A stretch of DNA of 64,000 nt. Source: Gigaspora rosea (Eukaryota > Glomeromycota > Glomeromycetes > Diversisporales > Gigasporaceae). Both the position numbers and the translations under genes were made by a program. The stretch is from NCBI GenBank assembly GCA_003550325.1, contig QKWP01001220.1:58623-122622 (forward strand), in the 5' to 3' direction. The notes below the pieces were generated by a model. That model saw only the letters and a program-made list of their open reading frames with translations, was not told the DNA's origin and did not search any database. Below, piece after piece: positions 1-11,647 of the stretch; position 1 is the first letter of the stretch; each line of letters begins with the position of its first letter.

Positions 1-776
1 AACAGAACCTTTGAGGATAAGTAGTTTTTTTTCTTTGTTTTTTTTTTGTTTTTTTTTTTGTTATCATAACTAACTTTTTTTTTAGGTATTTTTCGTTTAA
101 AATGTGATTAAAACGTTAAGTCACCGTTGGAGTCGCCATAATTGGAGTTGTTGAAGTTAACTTGTTTGGAAAAAATTGGCAGAAGGGCACCATGAGAGTT
201 TTTTTTTTTTAGTTTAGTATAGATTTTCTTTTTTAATTTATTTTAATTAGATTCTATTGTATTGCGATTTTGTATTATTATTTTTTTAATTAATAAATTA
301 ATTAATTTCGAATATATCTGGTGACCAATCAAATGCGATCACGTGATCATGCGACGGCCGATTAGTTTCAGTCGTCACGTGGTCGCGTGATCGATTTTGA
401 TTGGTCAATCACGGGGTCGCCATGGCGACATGTCTCCATAAAATAAAACTCTTTTTCTAATTTTTTGTTTATTTTGTTATACAAGATTCTGTAATCTAAT
501 TGGCCAATCATATTAATTTGTAATATAGCAACCTGCGATATTTAACAACCTTTATTTTAAAATAGTACCCCTATCCTTAATAAATTATCCCTTAAACCAT
601 CAGCAGTTAGTGGTCATATTTGGCTACTAAAATGTTAAAATAGTTGTTTCTGATCTATTTTTATCAAAATTTAAATATTTTAAAAAAATTTTATACATTA
701 ATATTTAAAAATAAGAATTATAAAATAGTAATATTTATTTTTAAATTATAAGAAAAAAAATAAAGTTGTCTATATA
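1..776. other. AT-rich non-coding stretch with a GC-rich palindrome
   Basis: No coding signal was seen. The only structure is a GC-rich imperfect palindrome at about 319-415. It opens with TGACCAATCAAA and closes with its complement TTTGATTGGTCA, and it carries two CACGTG-containing arms. This is probably a decayed MITE core; no target duplication was found. Confidence 0.5.
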
Positions 777-2191
777 CAGTGCGGGAACCCTTAAATCAAC
801 AAGTGAAATTGATAATTTTTAAAACGTTATAAAAAAATAACTAGTATAGCTAGAACAATTTTTCTTTCTATAGAAATGTAAAGAAAGACTTTAAGAATAA
901 AGCTATAGTATTTTTTTTTTAATTTATTAAGTTTAACTATAGTTATAAAGGTTTAAAGTTACCTAATTTTATTAATAAGCGTAAAATTTGGCTACTATAA
1001 TTTTGGCTAGCATTACCATAGTGCCGGGCAGAATTACAAAAAAGGTTTACAAAAATTTTAAAATTTTAAAAAAATTTATAAAATTTTCAAAATTTCTTTT
1101 TTTTTTTCGTTTTATAACCGAGACCAGGCTCTTTATTCTTTATTAGTTAATATTATTAATACATGCAGGGAAGATAATATATAGTTTTTAACTAAGGGAA
1201 TGAAAAAAACTCGGGCTTCACTATTGCCTCCCGCTACTTTAGATCTTTACCCGTGGCCTAAAGTTAGCTATTAGGTTATTTCACAACAACCGACAGACTT
1301 CGAAATAAAAATTTTAACATAAAACCCTAACCAACAATGGCCCAGGTCCCATTATGTTAAACGAAAAAAAAAAGTAGTCTAAGTGACCCGACTACTAAAC
1401 CTAAAATACTCGGGAACTTTCTAAAGTGTTTCTCCTAAGACCTCAACCGACAGTCCACGTGATTTGTTTCCAAGCCACTCGTGACGATCAAATCCAACTT
1501 CATGGGTGCCTTCCCGATTTGGACGGAGTAAACACTGCCGATCTTTTGGAGGGGGTACGGCAAAATGCCCACTTTTCTGAAAATTCTTCGAAAAAAAAAA
1601 ATCGATGGCACCAGTTCTTCACTTGTAATAGAAAAAGGAGTGTTGTCCTTCCCGTGTAAGTCCAATATCCGACAGGGAACCAACCGGAGTCTTCTTAGTT
1701 TGGTGAGTGATAAACTCTGAGCTTGTCGGCAGGTAGTCTATGAACTTTACCTCTAAACGACAAGTGCCGGTGGTGTGGTGAGTGATAAACTCTGGGGCTA
1801 CTAGCAAGATACTCAATTAACTGTATCCCTAAATAATAGCTGCCAACTGCATGTGTCTTCCAGTTTTCCTTCTGTTTTCTTCGTAACTTCACTTCAGAAT
1901 TTTAGCGATTTTGTTGGTACAAGTGATCGGCGGATAGAGTTGCGGAAGATCTTAAATTTTCAAAATTTCATAATTTTTTTAAAAAATTATCAAAATTTTA
2001 AAAAAAATTTTTGCAGTTTTTTTTTTTTTATTCGTAAAGGCTCCGACCCCACTTCCGACCCAAATTTAACAAACAAAATTTTTTTTATTTGCAAAATTTT
2101 TTGCAATTTTTTTGGCTCCGACCCAACTTCTGACCCAATCCAAAATTTGGCCGCCTATATAGAACTAGTTGATTTAAAGGTTCCCGCACTG
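777..2191. mobile_element. Mariner-like non-autonomous element with nested insertion
   Basis: The ends are inverted repeats that begin CAGTGCGGGAACC and continue into TTAAATCAAC on both sides (777-803 and 2165-2191). Both ends are flanked by TA, as for Tc1/mariner target duplication. The interior of about 1.4 kb has no transposase reading frame that I recognise. It carries a reverse copy of the hairpin retroposon described elsewhere (about 1180-1945) and a diverged 73-bp tandem duplication near 1704-1850. The superfamily call rests only on the TA flanks and the CAGT start. Confidence 0.6.
1180..1945 (-). mobile_element. Hairpin retroposon family R1, old minus-strand copy
   Basis: Read on the minus strand, it begins near 1945 with AACTCTATCCGCCGATCACT. 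This matches the start of the copies at 6874, about 18823 and about 50372. It then contains the family's coding-like stretch (residues like RKVGILPYPLQKIGSVYSVQ). This is the most diverged of the four copies, and its 3' end is uncertain. Confidence 0.55.
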
Positions 2192-3203
2192 TAGTAAAAC
2201 TTTTAAAAATCAATTTTTTTTTAAAAAAATACAAAATTTTATCTTTATTTATTGACAAACTTTTTAAAATTCTAAGTATAAATCCCATATAATTTTGATA
2301 CAAATTGTAGAATATGGTTTAAAAAATAATTTTATAAAATTTTATAATTTTATAAATAAAATTTTAACTTTTATAATAGCAAAAATTTTTTTTATAGACA
2401 GAAACATATAAAAATTTAAAAATTAATAAAAAATATTTGAAAATTTTATAATAAAATTTTAGAATTGGCAATATTTTAAGCTAAATATCTTTAATATTAT
2501 TAAAATTAAATTAAAAATTTTACTTATTAATAATTAAAAATATCCCAAACTTTTATTTTAGTTTAGAAATAGGAGGATATAAGCTCAATAAAATTTCAAG
2601 TTATTGTAAAAAATATAAAAAAAATATATTCTAGCAGGTATATTTGCCTGCTAGACAGTTTAAGGAATAGAACTTTTATAGTAATACAAATCTATTTCAA
2701 TCACAGAATCTAGCGATTAGGTTTTAATAATTTTGAACTTGCTAAAATTCCCTCATTGAGAGGATCATTTTGGTAGTTGAATCATCAAATTTGGTCTAGT
2801 AAATCAAAAGTTATTTACTATTAAATGTTATATTTAACTTTTTAATAATTGTAAAATTTGATTGGCTAATTGGAGTATCAGATGTGGGTGGAGTAGGCTT
2901 ATAGTAAACAAAAATCAGCTGATTTCTGAAAGCTTTCTTAAAAAATACATTAATACAAAATTTAACAACTTATAGCCTAAGCTTAATATTTTTATTTTTT
3001 TTCTTTAAGCAAGAACTTGCTTCAGATTATTTATTATTTTTAATATAAATGATACTATATATTGACAGTATAAAATATATTAAATTTAACTAAACTAAGG
3101 CTTAGGCTACTTTACCTATAATTAAAACTTAGCTAAAAGCAGCAATTGCCACTACTTAGTCATCAAAAAGAAGTATGTAATATTAAGAAAGGCCTATTGC
3201 CTG
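2192..3203. repeat. AT-rich spacer with half of a fold-back repeat
   Basis: No gene was seen. Bases about 2680-2945 match one arm of the large fold-back family found at 24.3-26.9 kb. The shared words include TCATTTTGGTAGTTGAATCA and a terminal CAGCTGATTT next to GAAAGC. This is a solo or truncated arm. Confidence 0.6.
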
Positions 3204-3211
3204 CTCTTAGC

Positions 3212-3482
3212 CAGTATTGTCATAGAATAGCTTTGAACAATGATTTGAACAATTTTGAACAATTAAATAAAGTAAAATTACTTAAAATTTTATTAAGATA
3301 ACCTATTTTAATTTTAACTGGAATGTGTTCAGTATCTAAAAAAAATATATAGTTATATATTTTTTAGATAAATTTATTAATTATTAAAGCCTAGACAAGC
3401 TTTGGACAACCTTGGATGTCTGGACAATTTTGGACATAGACAAGCCAAAAAAGATTTTGAACAGTCAAAACATACAATACTG
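3212..3482. mobile_element. hAT-like MITE with perfect 8-bp target duplication
   Basis: The element starts CAGTATTGTC and ends CAATACTG. It is bounded by a perfect 8-bp direct repeat CTCTTAGC at 3204-3211 and 3483-3490. An 8-bp duplication with CA-start termini is the hAT signature. The interior carries reiterated words of the type TTGAACAATTT and TGGACAA, and no coding potential. Confidence 0.8.
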
Positions 3483-3746
3483 CTCTTAGCTAAATGAGAT
3501 TAAAGACTAAGCTTATGCTATGAAAATTTCTATATCTATTTACAAAGAGCTATTTTATACTATTTTATAAAAGAAAATACAGGATGAATATATGTTTAAA
3601 TTAAGGGTTAGTAATATTTGTAGATAAGTTGAACAGAGTATAGAATATATTAGATATTGCAGTATATAGTTAGAATAGCTAGTAGCTGGTTGAAGTAGTG
3701 TTGAAGTAGTCACATGTGTTTTGTTAGTTCATTTTGTTATAGTTAA

Positions 3747-4598
3747 GGGTAGAGTATACGTAGATCAATTTTCATATAATCTTGATAGCAAAAATTTTTT
3801 CTTTTTAAAATTAAAAAAAAATTTTATTAAATAAGTTATTTTAAAATTTATTATAAAAATTATAGAGTAGGTATTTGTGATTCTAATAGTAGTAAAATTA
3901 TTAATATTAGTTAGATATTCACTAAGAAGCATGTAGTTAAAGATTGGGTATTGATTTTTTGTTTACAAAAATCATATGATGATCATATGGAGTGTTTGCA
4001 ATAGAAAGGGCGGAAACTCTCATTTTGAGATAATTGAGTTTAATCACTTGTTTTGATTTTTGGACTGATTCGGGTCAATCAAAATTTCACGGTTTTGATT
4101 GGTTGAAGGTAAACAGGTGATTACCGGGTAATCTCGTGATGTGCACAGTTTCGTGCAACTTTTTCTTTACATTATCTCGACTGTTTATTATGCAAATCGA
4201 CATTAATTTATAATTGAGAAATGTTAACTATATCGAAATTTAACCCAATCCAATAAAAACTCAATTTTCATTTTTGGGGCAGTTTCCACCCTTTCTACTG
4301 CAAGGACTCCATATGATCTAACCAATCAAAATTAACAATTTTGTGCACCACAGCAAATTTGAGGCCACTGTAGCAAACTTTATGATATATACAAGTACCT
4401 GGTATGCTTTTTTAAAATAATTTGTTTATTAAAATATATATTTTAGAAAGAGCATATTTTAATCTACAAAATATAAGATTTTGAAAAAAATTAATTGTGT
4501 TCTCAAAAATTTTTATTAGTGGCATATTTTTATTCTCTATATAAGGTTTTGATTTGCTATGCATATCATATGAAAATCGATCTACGTATACTCTATCC
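3747..4598. mobile_element. TTAA-flanked MITE, copy 1 (with nested element)
   Basis: It is flanked on both sides by TTAA (3743-3746 and 4599-4602). The terminal inverted repeats read GGGTAGAGTATACGTAGATC at the left and GGATAGAGTATACGTAGATC at the right (reverse complement). A second copy with TTAA on both sides lies at 53226-53595. TTAA targets are typical of piggyBac-type elements, but the termini lack the usual CCY start, so the superfamily remains open. A separate element sits inside at about 3981-4318. Confidence 0.7.
3981..4318. mobile_element. MITE nested in the TTAA element
   Basis: Inverted ends of about 40 bp begin GATCATATGGAGT and include TAGAAAGGGYGGAAACT on both sides, with roughly five mismatches. 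The interior is unrelated to the outer element. No transposase is present. Confidence 0.65.
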
Positions 4599-4602
4599 TT
4601 AA

Positions 4603-5549
4603 GTTAAAAGCAGTTAGATGGTGGCTAATCGAAATAGTCACGTAATTTTTGTTAGTTTGTTTTGAAGATTGATTTGATAACATGCTATTGTTGTTGTATT
4701 AATTTGTTGAAGATTGTTCTGTTTTTGTAGATGATGTAATTGTTTGATTTGATAGTGTTATATTTGTATATTTTAGTATAATTTTTAAATATTAGTATTA
4801 GGAAAATATCATAGAAATATTAAGAATAGTATAAATTTTATTGAAGCAATCAAATCTGTAGTATTAATTTTAGTAGGAAAACTTTTCTCTGTTCTCAAAA
4901 AGGAGTTATTTTCACTAATAACTCGTTATTATAACTCATTATTATAACTTGTTATCATATCTCGTTATCATATCTCGTTTTTTTTTTTTTAAATGTTAAA
5001 GGTGAGACCTTGCTTTTATCTTTATTAAATTTAATAGAAACTTTTTACAATACTGAAAGAAGTTATCATATCTCGTTATCATAACTTGTTATCATAACTC
5101 ATTATTATATCTCGTTATTATATCTCGTTATAGAGAAAATCCTAAGTTTTTACAAATATATAAACCCTGCCTTTTCTCCCAAGGCAGAGTAGGTTCTGTC
5201 CTTTAATTCTTTTCCTTTATAAAAATATTTGTACTAAAAATTTTATATTTAATAAACTGATATTATCCTTTGACTATAAATCTTTATTTTCATATCCTGT
5301 TTATTTATTTTCTTGTTTATATTTTTTTCTTTATCTTCACATTCCTTACCCTCTTACATGTTAAGTCAAGTGATATAGTTTTTTGTACAAAAGTTACTAT
5401 ATTACAATAGGGATAAGCTAGAATACCCACTTTTGAGTACATTTTTTGTATCATTTTGTAAAAGTGTATGGGTATTCAGTATTTGGATTGTAATAGTAGT
5501 GGCTACAATAAAGTGTTATTAGGGGGCATCCATAAATAACATTATGTAC
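4603..5549. repeat. Spacer with a 13-bp minisatellite
   Basis: At about 4914-4980 and 5065-5140 a 13-bp unit (TTATYATAWCTCG) is repeated in tandem. A block of about 80 bp splits the array; it includes a poly-T run and the word TCTTTATTAAATTTAATAGA, which recurs near 15352. A short inverted pair (GAATACCCACTTTTG and AAGTGTATGGGTATTC) lies at 5412-5479. No gene was seen. Confidence 0.6.
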
Positions 5550-6305
5550 CCCTTATACAGGGTTGGCAATGGATATACTCCATTGAAAAAATTGCAAACC
5601 AATGGAGCCAATGGAACCAATGGAACCAATGGAGCCAATGGAGCCAATGGAATTAGATATTAGTTATAAACAGATACTATATTATAAGCTAGTTGGCCTC
5701 CATTGGCTTCATTTGCAAATTATTCTCAATGGAGCAATGGAGTGATGCCAATGGAGTTGTTTTCCATTCACTCTAATGGATAAATGTGCCAACCCTGCCC
5801 TCATAGTAGCGCTTGACCCCTCCCTCTACTATATAAAAAATTTTTTCAAAATCTGTATATTTATATATAAAATTTTACAAAAACTTGAATATATTGTGAC
5901 ACAGTAATCCGATTTGGATGATTTAGGTACCATTCGATTCATTTCAGTGAGACGAATCCAATAATACCAAAATCATTTTATTTGGATCACTGGATCAATA
6001 GTTATTCACAAAAAACTATTGATTTTATAGAAATTTTATAAGAAAACATAATAACTAATAGTATTTGGCCAATAACTTTTGATCCAGTAATCTAAATGAA
6101 ATAAAATTGGTACCATTCGACTCCTCTCACTTAGACGAATTTAATGGTACCAAAACCATTAAATTTGGACCACTGGTTCAAATTTTAGCTAATTTTTTCT
6201 AAAAAAATTACATTATATTTTTTTGACCCCCTTCTACTTATTGAGAAAAACGTTATTGTTCGTCCAACCCTTTCTCTTGTATAATGTTATTTATGAATGC
6301 CCCTT
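5521..6305. mobile_element. Palindromic MITE, GGGGCAT family, copy 1
   Basis: It starts GGGGGCATCCATAAATAACA and ends with the reverse complement form TGTTATTTATGAATGCCCC. Internal inverted words such as GGTACCATTCGA occur on both arms. It is split by the hAT-like MITE at 5558-5797. A decayed second copy starts near 59633. Confidence 0.65.
5558..5797. mobile_element. hAT-like MITE inserted in the GGGGCAT element
   Basis: The ends are CAGGGTTGGCA and TGCCAACCCTG. The 8-bp flanks are CCCTTATA (5550-5557) and CCCTCATA (5798-5805), one mismatch apart. The interior is built from repeats of CCAATGGA in both orientations, so single strands would fold strongly. There is no coding potential. Confidence 0.8.
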
Positions 6306-6856
6306 ATATGTATAGTTGTAACTCTAATGATAGTGTATAGTTGTATAGTTGTATAATAAAGTGTACTTGCAGTGCAAGATTTAAGTAAAATTGTTTGACT
6401 AACTAGTTTTTTTGCCAAAACAAAGCTACTATTGCAAATTTAAAAATTTAGCAAGTTTTTTATGGACTAAGTAGGAGTAGGTAAGTAGCTTATAGAGAAT
6501 GATGATAGTTGGAAAGTGTTCATGTACAGTATACTGTGTTTTTCTTATTTAAGTCACTAAAAAGTAGGTATGTATAAAAATATAATAAAATAAAGATTAG
6601 TGAAAAGAGTTTTAAATATTTTTGTCTAAGCTTATTATTTCAATACAATAGAAATATATAATCCTAGATCTTATTCAAAAATATAAAATTATCTTATAGT
6701 TTATCAAATTACTTTAATAGTATATAAATAAAGCTTGAACTTTTAAATTTTTTTGTCTTATCTTTGCCAAATTTATATTTGTAGTACTAAATTTATTTTT
6801 GTAATAGCAAATCATTGCTTTAATATAATAAGATATCTTTAAAATTAACCAATTAC
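6306..6856. other. Non-coding spacer
   Basis: AT-rich sequence. I see no gene, clear repeat or inverted structure. The last 17 bases before 6874 are the target duplication of the retroposon that follows. Confidence 0.5.
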
Positions 6857-6873
6857 AATATCCATTTGTTACA

Positions 6874-8046
6874 GGGTCAACTCTTCCCATCGATCACTTG
6901 TCCAAAATTTTAAACAAAAGAAAACCAAAAATTTTGTTAGTAAAAGACGAAGCAACTATAATACTGGTTTTTATAAAGGTCAACTTTTTTTGTTTTCTTC
7001 GGGACTCCTTTATATATTTGGCAAGCAAGCCAGAAGCGTCAGTTGTGCAAGATAACTGGCAGTGGGTGCCCTTGGTACAAGAAATTCTGGTGGAAGTTTT
7101 CTTCTGTTGATGAAGGTTTTATAGTTCGGCTAGGCGGTGAACTAAAAAATGAGTTTTTCAACACACTCTCTAAAGGTTTTGGTTACAAAAACATATTTGA
7201 CTGTATACCTACTATTATATTCTCGCTTGAAGTCTTTTTTTCTATAATTTTGGATGAAAAGTAGGAAATCCGGCGTACCCCTCCAAAAGATCGGCATTGT
7301 TGTTCCTATCCTAATCGGGAAGAAGACATGCAGGTGGATAAACAGAAACAAACGTGTAATAAAACGTGGCGCAATGGAGTAGGCAGATCTGCAGAAAATA
7401 AAATTCTAGAATGTTTCTTTAGTTTTCTTTATGTATATATAATACTTTGGTGAGGCGTTTCCTTGCGCAGTATTATATAATTTTTATCGCCAGAATATTC
7501 TTAAATATTCTCCTGTTTCTTTTTTCTGTTTTTTTTTATTTTCTTTTTCTTCTTTTTTTCAATATATATATGTTTGGCCATATTTTTTTTATGCTTTTTT
7601 TATCTTGTCCTTTTTATATTTTGGTTTTTCGCTTAGGTTGTGTAGTATTTCCCTCTTTTTTTTCTTTCTCTTTCTTTTCGTTTTCCATTATACCCTTTCT
7701 TTTAGTTTGTGTTTTTCTTTTTTTATAGTTTTATAATGCAGATATTAGTTAGCAAACTATTCTGCCAGGATCTAGGTGGAAGAAGTTTATAAGGAAAAAG
7801 GTGGTCATGACGAGCTGTGGAACTCAGCTAATGATCTAGCGATAGAGGGGTTTGAAATTAACCCTGGCAACAGTGAAGCTAATTTTACTCTGACAGGTCA
7901 CAAACAGGTGCTTCGAATAACCGGACAAGCTGTTTTTTAAATGTAAGGCTGATAGTAAAGCAGGAGGTAGTAATAGCATTTGATAATGTAACTAACCTAC
8001 TTTTATGAATAAAAAATGGCATGATCACCAGGCTAATGTTAAAAAA
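6874..8046 (+). mobile_element. Hairpin retroposon family R1, copy with 17-bp target duplication
   Basis: This copy is delimited by a perfect 17-bp direct repeat AATATCCATTTGTTACA (6857-6873 and 8047-8063). It ends in an A run, as expected for target-primed reverse transcription. In order, it has a start like CAACTCTTCCCATCGATCAC, a coding-like region with frame changes (residues such as RKSGNPAYP), a conserved stem-loop near 7437-7483 (ATAATACT ... AGTATTATAT), a long pyrimidine-rich tract to about 7730, and a tail region. No reverse transcriptase is encoded, so it must be mobilised in trans. Its length of 1173 bp is taken as the family's full size. Confidence 0.75.
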
Positions 8047-8354
8047 AATATCCATTTGTTACATAATATTTTTTAAATCTGATACCTTCTCAAAATTAAT
8101 ACAAAATCTAATAACAAATTATTTTGAACTTTGAAACCCAAAATTAAATTTTTTTAAAAAAAAATTGTTTTTGATCTATTTTACTTAAAACCTAAAATTT
8201 TTTAATACTTTTTTTTGAATAGATAAAATTATAAAAAATATAAATATATAAAAGTTATTTGTTCTCGCTTATAAAAATTTTTAATTTATTTTTAAAAACC
8301 TAAAAAAGGCATTTTTAAAAATCAATTTCAGTAGCATATATATATCTATTACAT

Positions 8355-8511
8355 TTAGGGCAGTATCATTAATCATCTGATTATTTTTTATCAGAGGCCT
8401 ACCCCCTCCCTCTTTTTTAATATATATATAGTCAGGTTCTTATATATAATTTCAACTTTTTTTATCCCCCTCCCCCCCTAAAAAATTACCTGATTTTTGT
8501 CACTTCCCTTA
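8355..8511. mobile_element. Short MITE, TCATTAATCACCTGATT family, copy a
   Basis: About 155 bp. It starts GGGCAGTATCATTAATCA, has a middle ATATATATAGTCAGGTTCTT and a C-run, and ends CTGATTTTTGTCACTTCCCT. Three further copies lie at about 22294-22450 (reverse), 59882-60025 and 60356-60509. All share the near-palindromic word AATCACCTGATT near both ends. Confidence 0.7.
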
Positions 8512-9439
8512 CTAGTTTTAAAAGGGCCAAAGTTAGTATTTCAAATAATTAGTTAAACAACCAACTAGTTGCCAACTTTACAACTAATCAATTTAAAAAA
8601 ATTTTTAAACAACTAATATAATTCTAAAATATTCTATTTAGTCAAGCTAATTCATATTGGTTTTTAAGTTTAATTGGCTAATTATCTAAATACCATATAA
8701 TATAAATAATCAATTAGTTGCAACTATAGTTGGCAACTAATCGATTAGCAAAATTTTTACCAACTGAAACTCTACTAATAGTAATAATAATATGTAATAT
8801 GCCAAAAATATAATAGCACAAATTTGGCAAAAAACATTTTGTGGTATGCTAAACTTTTTTTGGTATACTAAACACTTTAATTTTAACTCTAATTTATGTT
8901 TTTATATATTTGTTTATTTACAAAATTAAAATTTTTTTTTTGAATTGTACTACTACTGTTCGTGATATCTAAAGACTAAAACATGTAACTGATATTAAAA
9001 TTTACTATTTTTTTTGATTTCATGTATTTTGATTAGGCAAAATATTTTTTAGCTTTTTTTTTTAATTAAAATAACAAATTAGCCAATAGCAAAAAGCCAA
9101 AACATGTGACTTGTCCCATTTTTATTAATTTTTTGATATATCTTATAAAATTAAGTATCTTTAAAATGGTATAAATCAAAAATATATAATAATTATTTTA
9201 AAAATAAAACTATTGGTCTGTTATAGTTCATAGAATCAGCCAATTTTTTGAACTGTGCCATATTTTCAAAATATATACTGGTACTTGTATTAAATATATG
9301 CTCTCCAGATCTTTGACATAAGAATCTATATAAAAGAGATTTTAAAAATTTTTAATTAATCATTAGTCTATTCTTTACTACAAAAATTCAATATATCAAA
9401 TAAAAAATTAGTACCTTATATTTTGTAATATTTGTTCTG
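8512..9439. other. Non-coding AT-rich spacer
   Basis: No gene was seen. The word AACAACTAATATAATT and its relatives are repeated loosely. A stretch near 9080-9120 resembles the interior of the MITE at 52746-53154 (ACATGTGACTTGTCCCATTT against its reverse). Confidence 0.4.
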
Positions 9440-10692
9440 CCAAATTGGCTCAATAAAATTAAATGCTCTTGGACTTATGCTAGAAAGTATGGCTATAAAA
9501 TGTGTAAAATTCTCTAAATATTTCAAATTTTGAACACCTTTATTATGTTCTTCATGCTGTGCTATTGTATCATTAATTCACATAGTCCTTTAAATATAGC
9601 TTTTAATTCAAACGCTCTATTTAGATCTTTTTCAGCTAATCTTACCCAAAATGGTATTGTATTGGTTTTATTATTATAAGAAATTGAGGTCCAAAAATCT
9701 TTTATACCAAGATTTCTAAAAAATTTTAAGAGTGGATTACTTTTAAAATATAATTTCAGTATGTAATGTTGACTTTCCAGTTTTGGTATGGGTTTAGAAA
9801 TTGCAATCTAAAATAAAATAAAAATTATTACAGAAATAAGTAATATAAAAAAAAAACCCCCCGGAATAATAAAATTTTTATTTTAAAAACTTGATTCTTT
9901 GTAAGTAAAATATATTTCACACATATCCATCCAATTTTGATCAGTATAGATTTCATATACTAAGCTATGAATACACAAACATTTCTAATTAATTCTCTAT
10001 TTAGACCTTGCTGATAATTCATCATTAAGTCTTTTTGATTGATTAGATGAAAGCTTAGAATAAGAAAATTTTGTTTCATTTGTAAACTTTAGTGGAAAAA
10101 GCTCTTGGGCCACTTTATAGACAGGCAAAGCTCTACTAAAAGTTATAAAACTGCCAACCCATTCAATATATTTGAGATGTTTTTCTTTACATAAGCCAGA
10201 ACATGGATATCTTTTATTATATAATAGTTTGTCTTAAGAATTAAAAACTGAAAAAAGTTTTTCAAATCTTGAAGTCCCTTGTTTTTAATATACTTGCTAT
10301 TAAATACATGGGATTCAATTCATGAATTATAATAGTTTTTTCTTTTTAATTTGATCAATTTTTTGCAATATTTGCATTATATACATAATGGCCCCAAAAC
10401 TTCAAGTATATCCAGATGATTGGCCAACTCTGTTTGCTAATAATTCAAAACTTAATTAGATAGACATCAGATATTAATACAAATAATATGTATGATGTTA
10501 TTCTTACCTTTTCTAAAATAGTCTTTGAATTCACCCTACAATTCCATTTTTTCTTTAATGCATTTTCTTCAGGAACAACTTATTTATTACTTGTTTATAG
10601 TTGTCAGATGTTTTATAACAATCTCTAATATCCAATTGTTCATTATCAGATTGTGAAAGCTTGGTTAGAATGAGCAATGAATCTAAATCCAT
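9440..10692 (-). pseudogene. Degraded protein gene of unknown function
   Basis: The minus strand from an ATG at 10692 shows coding-like blocks separated by stops and frame changes. The opening block is MDLDSLLILTKLSQSDNEQL, continuing to about 10560. A middle block near 10165-10010 has residues such as KYIEWVGSFITFSRALPVYK followed by LFPLKFTNETKFSYSKL. A later block near 9800-9560 has FFRNLGIKDFWTSISYNNKT then WVRLAEKDLNRAFELKAIFK. The blocks keep order and orientation, and their amino-acid composition is protein-like rather than random for AT-rich DNA. I recall similar segments in uncharacterised multi-copy proteins of arbuscular mycorrhizal fungi, but I cannot name a domain. No intact version could be translated, so it is called a pseudogene. 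Exon limits are approximate. Confidence 0.5.
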
Positions 10693-11647
10693 TAAATAAA
10701 TTCAACCACAACAAAAATATCTTTAACTACAGGAATAAAAAAAAATTTTTTTTTTTCTCTTTACTATAGCAAAGTTTCTGAAGCTTCTGGCCAAGGCAAA
10801 CTTTAATTATGCAAAATTATTAACCACAGTTAAACTTTTAACCACGTGTAATTGTTAACTATGGCAAAGTTTTTTCTATAACTTCTAATTACAGAAAAAC
10901 CTTTAACTAGGATTTTTTTCATGGCAAGCTTTTGACTATAGCAAAGCTTTTGTTCTGACTGTGATGAAATTTTTAGCTGCTTGATATATTTGAACACGAC
11001 AAAGCTTCTGAAAGCGAACTACTATCAAATCTTGAAACTTGGTCACTGACGAGTGCAAACAAAATTTGAATATTTATAATAAATAATCAAGCCAATCAAT
11101 TTCAAACTAGAATAATAACGGCCTGCATTAAGCTTAATGCGAGCCAAAATTTGAAATGATACCCCACTTATTATTTAGTGAAAGCATAGGATATGGATTC
11201 TTTTAAAATATTAGATATTAAAATTATGCCCATTTTAGGTACATAACCTTATTTACTAATCCCGGTTTTATAATACTAGATTTATTTAAAAAGCCTTTTT
11301 AATAATATAACCATCAAGAAAATTTTAAAAATTCTTGTCCGGTTTAATAATTTCACCTCTATTAGGGGTCCTACTTTACCCTAACGCTAACCTAATGTTA
11401 AGGCTTTATTACACTAAATTCGATTGTTTTGATTTCACGTTACACCTGGTCTTGAAATCTGATTTGTTTGCGCAGAATTTTAATCTTTTATATAAAAACC
11501 ATGACTTGTTAATCAATCACTTAATCAGTAAAAAAATGATTCATAACCTACTTAAGGTTCCTAAGAATGCATTTTCGTCAAAGAAGCTTCGTCTACCAAA
11601 CAAACCAATAGACAAGACCAGGTAGACATTGCAATAGTTTTTTTTGA
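10693..11647. other. Spacer upstream of the Uma2-like gene
   Basis: No gene was recognised. Around 10750-11030 a loose tandem motif of about 30 bp recurs, built on GCAAAGTTTTTAACTA-like words. A small palindrome CATTAAGCTTAATG lies at about 11125, similar in core to the one in the MITE at 16384. Confidence 0.4.

Noticed and set aside
7447-7728. Phe/Leu-rich reading frame in a T-rich tract
   Set aside because: It follows from the pyrimidine tract present in every copy of the R1 retroposon and is not conserved as protein.
11335-11625. Reading frame just upstream of the Uma2-like gene
   Set aside because: It has no ATG-based start of note, no motif, and a Leu/Lys/Asn composition expected from AT-rich DNA.
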